From Megamerina dolium (lineage: Eukaryota; Arthropoda; Insecta; Diptera; Megamerinidae): a stretch of 64,000 bases of DNA. The DNA lies in the NCBI GenBank assembly GCA_963854835.1, contig OY978526.1, positions 94,583,904 through 94,647,903 of the forward strand. Reading direction: 5' to 3'. A model generated the notes under the pieces. The model saw only the letters and a program-made list of their open reading frames with translations. It was not told the DNA's origin and searched no databases. Of this stretch, positions 12,020 through 22,965 are shown piece after piece. Within the stretch, counting starts at the first letter, position 1, and each line of letters starts with the position of its first letter. The translations under genes were made by a program, and so were the position numbers.

Positions 12020-12239
12020 AAGAAAATTAACCAATAAAGGCAAATAAATTTTTATAATTCTTGCATTTATATAGTACGCGGTTACTTAAAACAACTTTGA
12101 TTGAAAAAAATATGATTTTTTTCAATAAAGTGTGGAGTGGCGAGTTGCAATGGCCTCGCTCTAATCTCAGAAAATATGATATAAACATTTTGTAAAATTT
12201 AGAATTGTTCAGGTTCAGGTACCGAAACTGAAAATTGGA

Positions 12240-12505
12240 ATTATGTTCCCACAAAGCTGAACGTTGCGGATTTGGCAACGAAATGGAGTAGGCCAGTAAA
12301 ATTTAACAAAGCCTTTGTGTGGCTGACAGAGACCTCATTCCTGAAGTTGCCAAACAGCGACTGGTCTAATCAGAACGTAGTCGGATCTGAAAGTCTACAA
12401 GTACGCCATGAAGACGTCGAATTGCAGAAGGTTGCTGTAACGATTCAGAAAGAAGATGTCATAGGCACTTACTATTTTTCTAAATGCGAACATTTTCTAA
12501 GGTAA
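12240..12505 (+). pseudogene. BEL/Pao retrotransposon pol fragment
   Basis: An open frame gives YVPTKLNVADLATKW followed by a Trp-rich segment (VWLTETSFLKLPNSDW). This matches the conserved region between RNase H and integrase of BEL/Pao polyproteins. Only this short block survives; frames before and after are closed. Confidence 0.65.
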
Positions 12506-13404
12506 TTAGCACATTCGAAACTGCTCATTAAAAACCTGAAAGCGAAAAAAATTCTTTACATGTTTTTTATGGATTTTGGTATTTATATTAACATGCATGT
12601 GCATGTGTAGGGTAAAAAAGATGAAATAAATAGAACATTTTATTTACATCTTTTTTTTAATACCTATTTATATTACACCTGTCTATTGACACTAAGTAAT
12701 TATTTTAACATTTACGAAATATGTATTAGAAATCTTAAATCAATATCTAAGACTATAATTTCAAACTTTTATATGAATTTAACTTAAATTTAGTTTACAT
12801 TTAAAGGTATCTACTTAATAATTCTGTTGGCACGTATCTATTCAATCTTCTTGGTTGCGAAGCTTCGAAGACTGGAATTTTTCTCAGTTCTGTATTTGTG
12901 TGTGCTTGTAGGCGGTGAATGGTCTGGTGGTGTTTTGGTGGTGTTGAACTCATCGCAAATCAACTCACTGGCTGTCATGTAGTTTGATCTGAGCGCTATG
13001 TGATGATACCTTTATTTGTTAATGAGGGGTAATCATGTAGCTTGCTCTGCTTACTATGTGATGTCGCCTTCATTATTATTAATGGGGGCCCTCCACGTGG
13101 CGACTACCGGGCAACGTCCTCCTGGCACCCGCTGGGAGGCGGCGGAAGTGAGTGGCGAAAATCTCCTCGACTAGAGGTTGTGCGTTGAGTTTGGGACCCG
13201 CCACATAAAAAATCCGCAATGAAAAAACGTATGGAGTTGTATAGCGGTGCATAGTAAAGTCGCACACAGTCTTTCAGTGAGTTGCTGCATAATGGTGATA
13301 AGAAACTTCATAACAAGAAAAGGGGTTCTCAATCACATATACAGCAGCCAAAAAAGAACTTCACAAGACTTATAACGAAATTGACTTGGATTACTCATGC
13401 TGGA
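12506..13404. other. No host gene seen
   Basis: Mostly AT-rich. A short GC-rich patch at 13085-13200 is unlike its surroundings; its minus strand is open for ~60 codons (13079-13267) with no domain I can name, possibly a retroelement piece. Confidence 0.4.
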
Positions 13405-13527
13405 ATTCACCAGTATCAACACTGAATGGACGTTTATCTCTCCTGCAAGCCCATACATGGGAAGAGTGTGGGAACGTATGCTTCTTAGCTTGATGTTAGA
13501 AGTGGGAAGCATTATAAACCATTAATC
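13405..13527 (+). pseudogene. BEL/Pao integrase C-terminal fragment
   Basis: The frame reads EWTFISPASPYMGRVWERM, the integrase motif usually seen as W-F-PP-SPHMGG-WER in BEL/Pao elements. No open frame upstream. With the piece at 12240 it suggests one decayed BEL/Pao copy. Confidence 0.65.
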
Positions 13528-13775
13528 AATTCTATATACAATCAACTATTTACAATAACTCTTTAATGTACTTGCAATTTTTGCCTCTGATACTGTACCA
13601 ATATTTCCGCGATCACTTTTGGGATTCAATTTATTTCATTTATCAACAACTGAAGAAATTCTTCTCTTTGTTCTGGTTATCGCCTATTTCTTTTTGTTGA
13701 CATTCGTTTCGATGCTGCCAATATTCGTGTCATTCACAATTAGTGATAAGTAACGCACCATCGATACTCGTTAAA
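13528..13775 (-). mobile_element. Gypsy-family LTR fragment (minus)
   Basis: The complement carries the LTR landmarks AACGAGTATCGATGG, CAGCATCGAAACGAATGTC and AACAAAAAGAAATAGGCG seen in the LTR at 30384. It ends about 50 bp before the probable 5' boundary of the first tachykinin exon. Confidence 0.75.
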
Positions 13776-13887
13776 ATATATACAATATATGGCATTGTGT
13801 AACTATTTTTATTTCCTCTATTTATAGATTTGCTGCTTTCCTTTGGGTAAGAAAACGACAAACACAAATATTTCAACTGTAATAACA

Positions 13888-14418
13888 ATGAAGCTGAACG
13901 TATTGATGTTTTATGGATATGTATTCCTATTGGTGCTGTTTATGGAGACAATTGCAATTGAAAACAGCAGTAACATAAAACAGTCATATCATGTAAATTA
14001 CTTGACAATGGTAAGTACATAATTTTGGGTACTACGGCTCAGTTGGTGAGTGCGTTGACCCTTTGTATGATGATAATGCGATTGAGTAAACAGTATATTG
14101 ATTCTTGATCAAGTGCGATTTGGAAAGAATAAGCGTTGTGTTGTATTGAGTGATCTGGCACCACCGCTTTGCCAACTCTTCTGCGTAGAAATGGCAAAAA
14201 ACTAATTTTAATCGATTAATTAGTATGATTAATCACAAGAAAAAAATTGCAATTAATGGCAGTTAATGGCAATAATCGACTAAACGATTAATTTCAATAT
14301 TTTTAAAGTAGTAATATGTGGGTGCCGTAGCTCAGTGGATAGTGTGTTGGCCTTCTGATCTGTAAGTCGTGGGTTGAATCCCCGGCTGAAGCATAACAAA
14401 TTTAATATCGAAATGATT

Positions 14419-14452
<34 letters not shown>

Positions 14453-16503
14453 TATATATATAATATCTATATATATGATATATATTGTATATACATATAT
14501 TATTTTTTGCTAATCACTATATCATGGAAGCACAACAGAATTGCCGACAAAAACAAATCTGCTTCAAAGTGCAAAATAACTTGGAATAAAAGCCACAAAA
14601 AAATAGCGGCTTTATTACAAAATTACTGTGTTGGTATGGAGACAAAATTGTCAAAGTTACTGCAAATGTTAATGCTAATCCATTGGGGGATATGACGGCC
14701 CCACAGCCAGAGTGCAGCATCATCGACTAATACAGACGTTTTCGACCCTAAACAAGAATTTTTTAAAAATTACAGGGAACGCCTAGAAATTAATTTTAAA
14801 GTCAAGAAGATAATATGCAACAAAGATATGTTGTCAAAAATCTTATTGTAGTTCATTGGTTCATCAAATTATACAATTCTAACATTGCTAGTGGCTCCAA
14901 AATCTGGAGAGAAAATTTCGAGACGTTCTAAATAATTTTGCGCTCGTGAATTCTCCATAGGCTTTTATAGGTGCGTTCTCAGTAAATTATATGAGAACTG
15001 TTATTTTTTCTCATATTATATGTTTCGTATTCCGAGTGAAATAGATTGTGGCTAATTAAGAACTAATGTTTTTTACATAAAATATCATCCATCCTATTGG
15101 CGCACGAAAATGGACCATAATCTTCCAAAAGTATTGGTGAAGAAGTTCGGCGCCGTTCGCAGCAATTGGACCTCTGCATTGCAAGAACTGCAATGCTTCT
15201 AGCTGGTTATGGGCCGGTGGCATCATTGGGCCGTACTTTTTCAAAGACGACGAATGCAGGAACGTTACTGTGAATGGCGAGCACTACCGTGCGATGATTA
15301 CAAATTTTTTTTGCCCAAAATGGAAGAGCTGGACTTGGCTGACATGTGGTTTCGACAAGACGGTGCCACATGCCACACAGCACGCGAAACAATGGCCCAA
15401 TTCAGAGGCGAGTTCGGTGAACAGTTTATTTCACGTTTGGGGCCGATCAATTGGCCGCCTAGATCGTGCGATATAACGCCTTTAGACTATTTTTTGTGGG
15501 GCTATGTTAAAATTTGAACAAATTATCGGTAATGTATGGAAGACACAAAACTAACTCTGGTATTTATTTTTGTTTCTCAAATCAATTGATTATAATTTTA
15601 AGCTCCACTGAAAATCTATTTTCAATATTTTTGAACGTTACTGCACTTATCGATAGGTTTCGACTGATCACTTGTATCGTATAGTTCGTGTATGAAATAG
15701 GTCGGAAGAGTTGACATGGTCCTAACCCATTCATTTTGTCTAATTGGACTACCAGTTTAAGTTTTAGGGGCTAAATGTAATGTTTTCCTTCTGCTATAAG
15801 TGTAAATGCAACTATTATTGAACCTTTTAAAATATGGAGAACTTTTATGACTACTATACATACATACATAATTGCATTTATAGTAAACATTTGTGTTTTT
15901 TTTTTTAATTTTCATCTTCTTTTTAAGACTTTTCAAACTCATAGTAAAAATCAGAAGCGATATGTGGACTTCGGCAATAAATTTGTAGCTGTGCGTGGCA
16001 AGAAAAATAAAGGAATTGACTCATTTGCAGGATATTACCAATCATTACAGTCATCGAAGCAAAATAGTATATATTTAGCTAAAATATTCTCACCATTGCT
16101 TATTAATTCTTGCGAGAAACGTGCACCAAATGGGTTTACGGGAATGCGAGGCAAACGTATTAGTTATGCTGATGCCTTAATAACGAATTTGCATGGAAAC
16201 AGAAAAGGTATTATTTATTACATGTTTTAATCGTTAATGAATTATGAGTATGTACTTTGTTTAATGTCGCCTGCCAGAGATACATTACCACAATTTTGTA
16301 TTTTTGGTTTCTTTTGATTTGTTGCATATTTCTTACGAAACTAACAATAAGTAATTAAATCTTATAAATGAAGGTTATATTTTGTTGATTTTACGCCATT
16401 GTGCAGATCAATTATATTTTAGCATTAATTAGAAATTAAATAATCGTAAAAGAATACAGAATGTTAAATATTTTTTTTCTTTACAGACGGTTGTTGTACT
16501 TGA
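13888..16503 (+). CDS. Tk: Tachykinin precursor, two peptides
   Basis: Three coding exons: 13888-14010, 15928-16207, 16487-16503; 420 nt, 139 residues, phases 0 then 1. Exon 1, probably opened by an acceptor at 13826-13827, encodes a signal peptide with hydrophobic core FLLVLLFMETIA and ends at GTAAGT. Exon 2 follows CTTCTTTTTAAG and holds two amidated peptides between dibasic sites: KR-YVDFGNKFVAVR-G-KK, and KR-APNGFTGMR-G-KR. These match the extended FVAVR peptide and the APNGFxGMR type at the end of the Drosophila Tk precursor (family knowledge). Tachykinins are secreted brain and gut neuropeptides acting on G-protein-coupled receptors. Drosophila Tk carries four more copies, but no other GMRGK-like codons occur between exons 1 and 2. 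The intron holds a SINE and a transposase relic. Exon 3 is tiny (ends DGCCT, stop) and least certain. Confidence 0.85.
14322..14419 (+). mobile_element. tRNA-derived SINE, 5' part only
   Basis: The tRNA-like head and A box are present (GTGCCGTAGCTCAGTGG). The copy stops shortly after ATTTAATATCGAAA, where a (TA)n tract begins. Lies in tachykinin intron 1. Confidence 0.85.
14420..14500. repeat. (TA)n microsatellite
   Basis: TA-rich repeat directly joined to the truncated SINE. Confidence 0.9.
15120..15519 (+). pseudogene. Tc1/mariner-superfamily transposase, C-terminal part
   Basis: Pieces in two frames read WAGG-IGPYFFKDDE, VNGEHYRAMITNFF and, after a frameshift in a T run near 15310, DLADMWFRQDGATCHTAR and PPRSCDITPLDYFLWGYVK. 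The D of QDGATCH and of LDYF belong to the catalytic core region. The N-terminal half is absent; the same family gives the N-terminal relic at 1565-2040. It lies in tachykinin intron 1. Confidence 0.8.
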
Positions 16504-16565
16504 GCTTAAGGAGCTCTGTCGATAATGGTTTGGGATGATATTTTAGTCATTCAGAGCAACGTCGG

Positions 16566-16681
<116 letters not shown>

Positions 16682-17072
16682 TTTAATAGTGTCAGTATGT
16701 AGGCACCGCTATGGGTATCAATACAAAATTATTACATCACTAAGACCAAAATCGTAAAACCATAAAAAACTCAATGCTTAGTGAAGCTTAGAGGTAAATA
16801 TGATGGAAATATTGACAACTTTAAAAACTGACCGCACTTATGGTTATTATATTATTATATTTATTAAATTAATAATTTTTTTTTTGTAATCTAAATTTTA
16901 TTTAATCGTAAACGTTAATGAAGAAGAAAGTGCATTACGTCAGCATTAATATTTTCTCCAGTTGATGATGTTAGATGCAACGGAATCATAGACGTTGTAA
17001 AAAGAGGGGAATCTGTAGTATTTGAGTTACATGCCTCGGAACGGTTTTGTTTATAATTGTCTTACACTTCAG

Positions 17073-17110
17073 GTGCAGTATATAAGCCCCGAAGGGCTTA
17101 TATACTGCAC
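17073..17110. repeat. Perfect 17-bp hairpin
   Basis: GTGCAGTATATAAGCCC, a CGAA loop, then the exact complement. The stem has no mismatches, unlike decayed repeats nearby. Role unknown; could be a very short element, an RNA hairpin or a recombination by-product. Confidence 0.8.
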
Positions 17111-17195
17111 TGATACATGTTGTAATTCTTACATCGAAATCACATTTTGCAATGAATGAAAAAATTTGCCATTACTGAAATGCTTGAAAAAAACT

Positions 17196-17396
17196 CCTTC
17201 TGAAAGCTGTTCTACGTAATGCCTTGCAATGTGGCCCGTTTCATATAAAAAATAATGAAGGAAAGCATGCAGATGGTAAGGCCTTCTGGATCCTAAAGAA
17301 GGGCGTCTGTAATAGCTTACTGGCATTACTGGAGTGCTTTAAAAAAACTCCTTCTGAAAGCTGTTCTATGGAATGCACTCAAATGTGGCCCGTTAT
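17196..17396. repeat. Local direct duplication
   Basis: A ~50-bp unit (CTCCTTCTGAAAGCTGTTCT to TGTGGCCCGTT) occurs at 17196-17242 and 17348-17392. A neighbouring unit (CAGATGGTAAGG to CTGTAATAGCTT) at 17270-17318 recurs at 17831-17881 on the far side of the mariner derivative. This suggests a duplication later split by the transposon. Coding potential not recognised. Confidence 0.65.
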
Positions 17397-17399
17397 ATG

Positions 17400-17806
17400 T
17401 TAGGTGTAATAAAAGGAAATCCACTACTTTTCCAATAGATGGCTTTAGTAATCTGTATCTCGCATTGTATAAGTGCGATCGGGTTACGTACTAAAAAACT
17501 TTTCAGGCAATTTTGTGATTACTTGACTCATTATTGTTTGAGCACGCGTCAGAGATAGACACCAGTAAAGAGAAAATATTTTATAGTTTTTCTTCGATAA
17601 AGGTGAAAACGCAAGCCAAACGGCTGAAAATGTGAATAGTGTTTATGGTCCTGATACTGAAACAATTGTCGAAAATATCGATAAAATAATGGAAATCGTC
17701 GAGTCTGACCGCCATGTAAGCACTAAACATTGCACAAAAAACCGTTTAAATAAATAAAACCTTCAATTCAATGCAAATATAATGGATTTCCTTTTACTAC
17801 ACCTAA
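17400..17806 (+). mobile_element. Deleted mariner (irritans-like)
   Basis: About 407 bp with terminal repeats TTAGGTGTAATAAAAGGAAA and, at the right, TTTCCTTTTACTACACCTAA. Between them are N-terminal transposase fragments (FFDKGENASQTAENVNSVYG, then IVENIDKIMEIVESDRHVST), typical of irritans-group mariners. The catalytic part is missing, so this is a non-autonomous deletion copy. Confidence 0.8.
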
Positions 17807-17903
17807 TATAAAAAAGAATTGGAGATAGAATCCAGATGGTAAGGGCTTCTGGATCCCAAAAAAAGGGTTCTGTAATCGCTTTTTACTTCTTTTATTTTCT
17901 ATT

Positions 17904-18032
<129 letters not shown>

Positions 18033-18403
18033 CTTATATTTCTATATTGATAACAATTATTTTCTATTTCATTGACAGCAAACATCTACAAAATGGACGC
18101 AGAATAAAATATATGTGAAATATTGAAATAATTTTGTTTCTATTTTCATACATTTCTTTAATTTTAAATAATTAGGATATAGAAATAAATTAAAAACTAT
18201 GTGCTTCATTGTAAGTTCAAGGCCAAGATTACGCAATTAAAGAAATGTTTATTTTCTTTCTTCAAGGCCATCATCAGAACGATAAAGAAATGAATTTAAC
18301 ATTAATTATGTTATCAATCAACAACTATTTGTACATAAATAAACAATATGTAGACATGTAAAATTAATATCTATTCGTACACAAATAAACAACATATAAA
18401 CAC

Positions 18404-19262
18404 GTACATCAAAGTGGTCCAAAAAACTTTTTTTCTAAGGTTTGGTTCGGGGCGCACCTTCCAAAATTTTCCTATTGCAGAAAGAAGTGCTGACACCAAA
18501 TTGTAAGCTTCTAAATATAAATTTCGGGGATGCTCATGAAATGTTTATATTGAACCACAAAAGTACTATATACATATGTTAACCAAATAATTGGTTAAGC
18601 AACCTAAGAATATTTCAAACGTGTCATTTAGCATTCGTACTGGTTACAGTTAGGGATGGCAACTATCTCACTTCTCATACAAAATTTGACAGCTTCGCAG
18701 AAATATGATGTGCTTTTTCATCAATTCATTTTTCTAATCAATCTCCCAAAGGAGAATTTTAAATTTTTGTTACCGTGTCTGTGACTCGACCATGGAGACA
18801 CCACTTCACCTTCTACTCGAATGTGGTGCTATTTCCAAGAGACGAAAGAGGAACATAAGCCCCAATATGGCCTATGAGCTTCTCAGGTGCCATAAGCCTA
18901 ACAATAGTGTCGTGAAAAGAAAAGAGGGCACAATAGACCGTTAGGTCGCAGGGCAAACCCCATATTATAACACATTTTATGAAAGGAAATTTTCGAAGAT
19001 ATCCATTGTGCCAGTTAATATTAGCATTTTTAAAAAATTTAATTAATCGATTAATCGCAATTGATTGCATTTATTTTTTTGTTTGTTTTGCGATTAATCA
19101 TATGATTAAATAATCGATTAAAGAACTGTTTTGCCATCCCAAGCTACAATAGAAAATTTCAAAATGGTATTTACAAATACTAAAATGAAAAAACTGAGGT
19201 GGTGTCCTGTTTTCTACGATGAAATTTTTTCCCCATATAAAAATTGGACCACTTTGGTGTAC
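18404..19262. mobile_element. Inverted-repeat element hosting a hAT-like MITE
   Basis: GTACATCAAAGTGGTCCAA at the left and TTGGACCACTTTGGTGTAC at the right (19244-19262) are inverted with one mismatch. The interior is non-coding apart from the nested element at 18651-19142. Superfamily not assigned. Confidence 0.6.
18651..19142. mobile_element. hAT-like MITE
   Basis: Ends TAGGGATGGCAA and TTGCCATCCCAA, flanked by 8-bp near-duplicates (GTTACAGT, GCTACAAT; 6 of 8 match). An 8-bp duplication is the hAT signature. The plus strand at 18790-18920 encodes METPLHLLLECGAISKRRKR, like the Cys-His end of some LINE ORF2 proteins, so foreign sequence may have been captured. Sequence similar to its ATCGATTAAT-rich edges occurs at 14195-14300. 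Confidence 0.6.
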
Positions 19263-19952
19263 ATATATCACAGTATGTTACGCCGCATTCTCTCTGATAA
19301 TGGCCTAGAAATAAGATCGAAACATAGACAAATATCAATAAACTATTGAAATTCAAACAAAAATAAAAATTTCTTAAATTGCAAAATCCAGGCCTTAACC
19401 TCAAAAAGAAGATAATGGGCTAAAAATCAACTGAGTTATTAATTAAAAACTAAATAATTAAGGGTTGGAATTATTTAGTAACAGTATTTCATGTAATATC
19501 TATAAATATTTAATATACATATTCTTAGATGTAAGTGAGTTTCATTATTATATTGTGGAAGTGACAAGACATTATTGTGTTTTTATTTCTTTTATGTACC
19601 CTAGTTATTAGATTACTATAGTTCACATTGATACGATCATTTAGTTTTATTTAGTTCATTTAGTTTTGGGATTTTATCTCTACCAAATTGGTTGCAAAAG
19701 GTATTAAAATGAATATAATCCAACAAACGGTTCAGTGGTTTACATGATGGTGGGTTATACATTTTACTCCTAAGGGCGACTCCTAGGGAGCTGTGGAGGT
19801 ATTTATCAATTTTGTGCATTGACTTAGTACCATTCACCAAACTATTTGATGGCTCACACATTGTTTTACAGAATCTCACATATGCGTATCAAAATTAGAA
19901 GTCCTACACAATCACATACCTAGCATACCTACATAATTCCTACATTGAGCTA
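19263..19952. other. No gene seen
   Basis: AT-rich sequence. An 80-codon minus-strand frame at 19637-19879 has no recognisable domain. Confidence 0.45.
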
Positions 19953-20095
19953 ATGGAAGATTCTGGAGTGTTGCCACAGAGTATAAATAGTCCTAATTTG
20001 TTGGCAAATAAATCAATTAAATTCCAAAAGTGATAGAGGCAACATAACACCATCAAGTGATTGAGGCAACAACCCACGATAGCGAGTTAAATTAA

Positions 20096-22287
20096 CCCTC
20101 CGATTAGTGAGAAGATCCCTGGGGACCTTTTTCATTTTCAAACTGAAATTACTCCTTGTATTCCAAGAAAATTTTACATAGAATCGTTAAAAAAAAATCA
20201 AGGCGATCCGACCATTAGTTTAGTTTTTATTGAGATTTAAAGGCTAATAGTACGGGAACGAGTGACAAGGTCCCTATGGACCTTGTACTGAAATTTCAAG
20301 AAATCATAAAAGAAAAGAGAAAAATAAAAAAAGAAAAGAGTATAAATTTAATTTTTTAAAAAGAAATAAAAGTGGGAAAATACTGTAACATATGTAGGAC
20401 AGTTGCCGAGGGACTGTTTAGTACTTGCAACAATACAGGTAGAAGCAGTAAAACCCACGAGCCTGCAAATGCGTTTCTCACACGGGCTAGCTTATCCCTT
20501 CCGCGAAAGCCAGAGAAAGGGAAACAAAAGACGAAAACAGAATACATGGCCAGCTGCTGAGCATAGCGGAAATGCCCGCAAATGGGTTTCTACCAAAGCA
20601 TCTCATCCTTCCGCGAAGGACCGCTGTGAAAGCAGACCCCAATAACTACAAGGGGTGCATCTGCAGTACCAGCGACCTGCGGAGTAGTATAAAAGAGAGT
20701 GTCGCAGGACGAAGACGGCAGAAAGTAATGAACAGGCGCTTGTGCATGAGAAGAAATATCAGCAAAGCAGTAAACGAACTCGAAATTTATAGCAACAATA
20801 CAATTGCAGAAGGACATTTGGATATTGCTGAAATTGTGGTACGACGTGGTACACGCTACCATCAAATGACTGTGGAGGAAAGACGTGCAGTGGAAGATCA
20901 ATTTGCATACTTCATGAGTGCGGAGATGAGTGATGACGATGAAGTGGATATTCCTGCATTTGGTCTTGAAGGTGCGGATGATAATGACTTGACATATCAA
21001 CTAAATTTTCATATTGATGGTTCGGATGCCGAAAGTGAACCACATATAGACATCAATGAAGATATTAGTGATGACGACGATGATGAAGAGGAAGTAACTG
21101 ATGCTCCGCAAACAAATAAAAATTACTTAATTTCCAAAGATGACACCGAATGGACGAAATATGCACCACCGGCTTCCCGTTATCGTGCTCATAACGTAGT
21201 CGACTACACAAGGAGGAAAACGCAACCAGTAGGAACCACATATGATCCCTTCACCATATTCCGCTCACTCATCACCGAAGACATGGCGTACATCATAATA
21301 CGCGAATCAAATCGAAAAGACAGGGAAGTGGCAGCTGCATCAATCAAATTCATTGATGATTGATTTGATGACAGCTGCATGGAATTTGGCAAATCCAACG
21401 AACACAAACCTGTCCAGAGGAATGATTTACCCTGGGAAATTGCGTGACCAGCAACGAGAGGTCAATCAAGGGCAGAATGTTGTACTTCAACTTGCGGAGA
21501 GGCCGCACAATTTATGATGACAATTTCTTCACAACTTTGGATTTGGCGCGTACTTTGATCAGGAAGAAAAATAAGACATTTGTGCCACGGGAATTCCAAA
21601 AAAATCGTACGCGTCCTGTCAACAGTACATTGTTCGGCTTCAACGAAGGCGATATAACACTATGTTCATATGTGCCCAAAAAGAACATTATACTTGCGGT
21701 GTGGACATGCAAAGTGAGAAGGAGAAGCCGTTTGCTATTTTGTATTAAGCGCTAACAAATCGGGCGTTGATGCAATGGACCAGATGCTTGGAACATATAC
21801 ATGCAAACGCTTAACAAACCGCTGGCCACTGTCCATGTTTTATAATATGGTGGATATTGCTGCATTTATTTTATATAATGAAATGAAGCCGACAGTCATC
21901 CTGCTGATGCTGACAAAACTATTGACACTACCAAACATAGAGGAACGAGCGCTGAACAGCCACATAACCGCATATGCAAGAATACGGAACGCAATGGTAG
22001 CAATTGATGTAAAGGTAAAAAAAGCAATTATAAGTTTAAAAGCAGAATAACTACATATTTTTGTTCTTTTAGATCTTATCAAGACCGACAGAAGGAACTG
22101 CACTGTCGTTTGCGCCGTCATGCCTAAAATTCATTATACATTTATAATAATTAATAATAATAATAAAATAAAACAAAAAACATTTTTTTAAATGGCGTTT
22201 TCATACAAAATTCCATACAAATAGAAACAGGTCCCTGCGGACCTTGTACCTCGTATAAGGGCAACGGATGGGTCACTAATCGGAGGG
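20096..22287 (+). mobile_element. piggyBac-like transposon
   Basis: 2192 bp with perfect 15-bp inverted ends (CCCTCCGATTAGTGA) and TTAA on both sides (20092-20095, 22288-22291), the piggyBac target duplication. Near the ends are repeats of the form GGTCCCTNNGGACC (about 20108, 20269, 22229). Carries the broken transposase at 20572-22110. Confidence 0.9.
20572..22110 (+). pseudogene. piggyBac transposase, internally deleted
   Basis: A first ORF (20572-21363) has an acidic N-terminal region (DDDDDEEE) and the conserved block YDPFTIFRSLITEDMA. Later frames give GRTIYDDNFFTTLDLA (21500s) and MDQMLGTYTCKRLTNRWPL (21775 on). These are hallmarks of the DDE_Tnp_1_7 fold. The region around the first catalytic Asp is missing after 21363 and the frame shifts at least twice, so no active enzyme can be made. 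Confidence 0.85.
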
Positions 22288-22438
22288 TTAACGCGTGATT
22301 GTAAGTAGTTGATTAAATAAATTGTTGTTGTATACAGTTGTTTGTATAAAAGAAGTGTTGTAATTATTATTGACAGAATCCAATGATCGAACAGAGTTGA
22401 ATTGAGTAGAATTAAACGCTCACAAAATATAAACGCAA

Positions 22439-22965
22439 TAGCTAGACAGACGGCAGCGTTAATCCAGATTACCGGTGCACTTAATCCGAATAAAATATTA
22501 ACCTGATAGACTGCAGTATTGCGAATTAACTAAACGGCTGATTGCTGTTTTATTAGGTCTGCTCACTTACATTACTATCACTATCAATTTCTGTCATCTG
22601 TCACTCTCGATATGAGGAAATCTACAAGAAGTACGTGAACTGAAAACTATCAGAAACTTGTAAATTGACATTAACAGTTCGTAAATGACAGCTGGATTTA
22701 TTTGTTCGCCAACGCTTTTCATGTTGAAAACTGTTAACAATTGTTGAAAGTTTTTTATAAGCGAACACACCTAATATTTTGTAAAATGGATCGAGAAAAA
22801 TTCACAATAGAAAATTTTCACCAGTGTTGCCATCGCAAATTTCCCTGATCCTCTTTTATTTTGAGAACCAACTCATAGAGTTAATGCGGATTAGCTGCAG
22901 TTAATGCCCGAGTTAATTCGAATTAACTCGGTAATCCGGAATTAGGCTGCTGCCTGTCTAGCCTA
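22439..22965 (+). mobile_element. PIF/Harbinger-like MITE, copy B
   Basis: 527 bp, same family and orientation as 2760-3287. The right flank is TAA and the left flank CAA, explained by one change in a TAA duplication inside the LTR terminus AAACGTAACA. It inserted at the end of the LTR described above. Confidence 0.85.

Larger units (their letters stand above)
19953..22438 (+). mobile_element. Gypsy-family LTR, split by a piggyBac element
   Basis: The left part (19953-20095) matches LTR sequence around GGAAGATTCTGGAGTGTTGCC and ACAGAGTATAAATAG. The right part (22288-22438) carries TTGATTAAATAAATTGTTG and AATTAAACGCTCACAAAA, ending close to the LTR terminus. Between them is the piggyBac element at 20096-22287. 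The right edge is abutted by a MITE at 22439. Confidence 0.8.

Noticed and set aside
13079..13267. GC-rich minus-strand ORF as a host exon
   Set aside because: No recognisable domain; the sharp composition change suggests retroelement debris, which I could not confirm.
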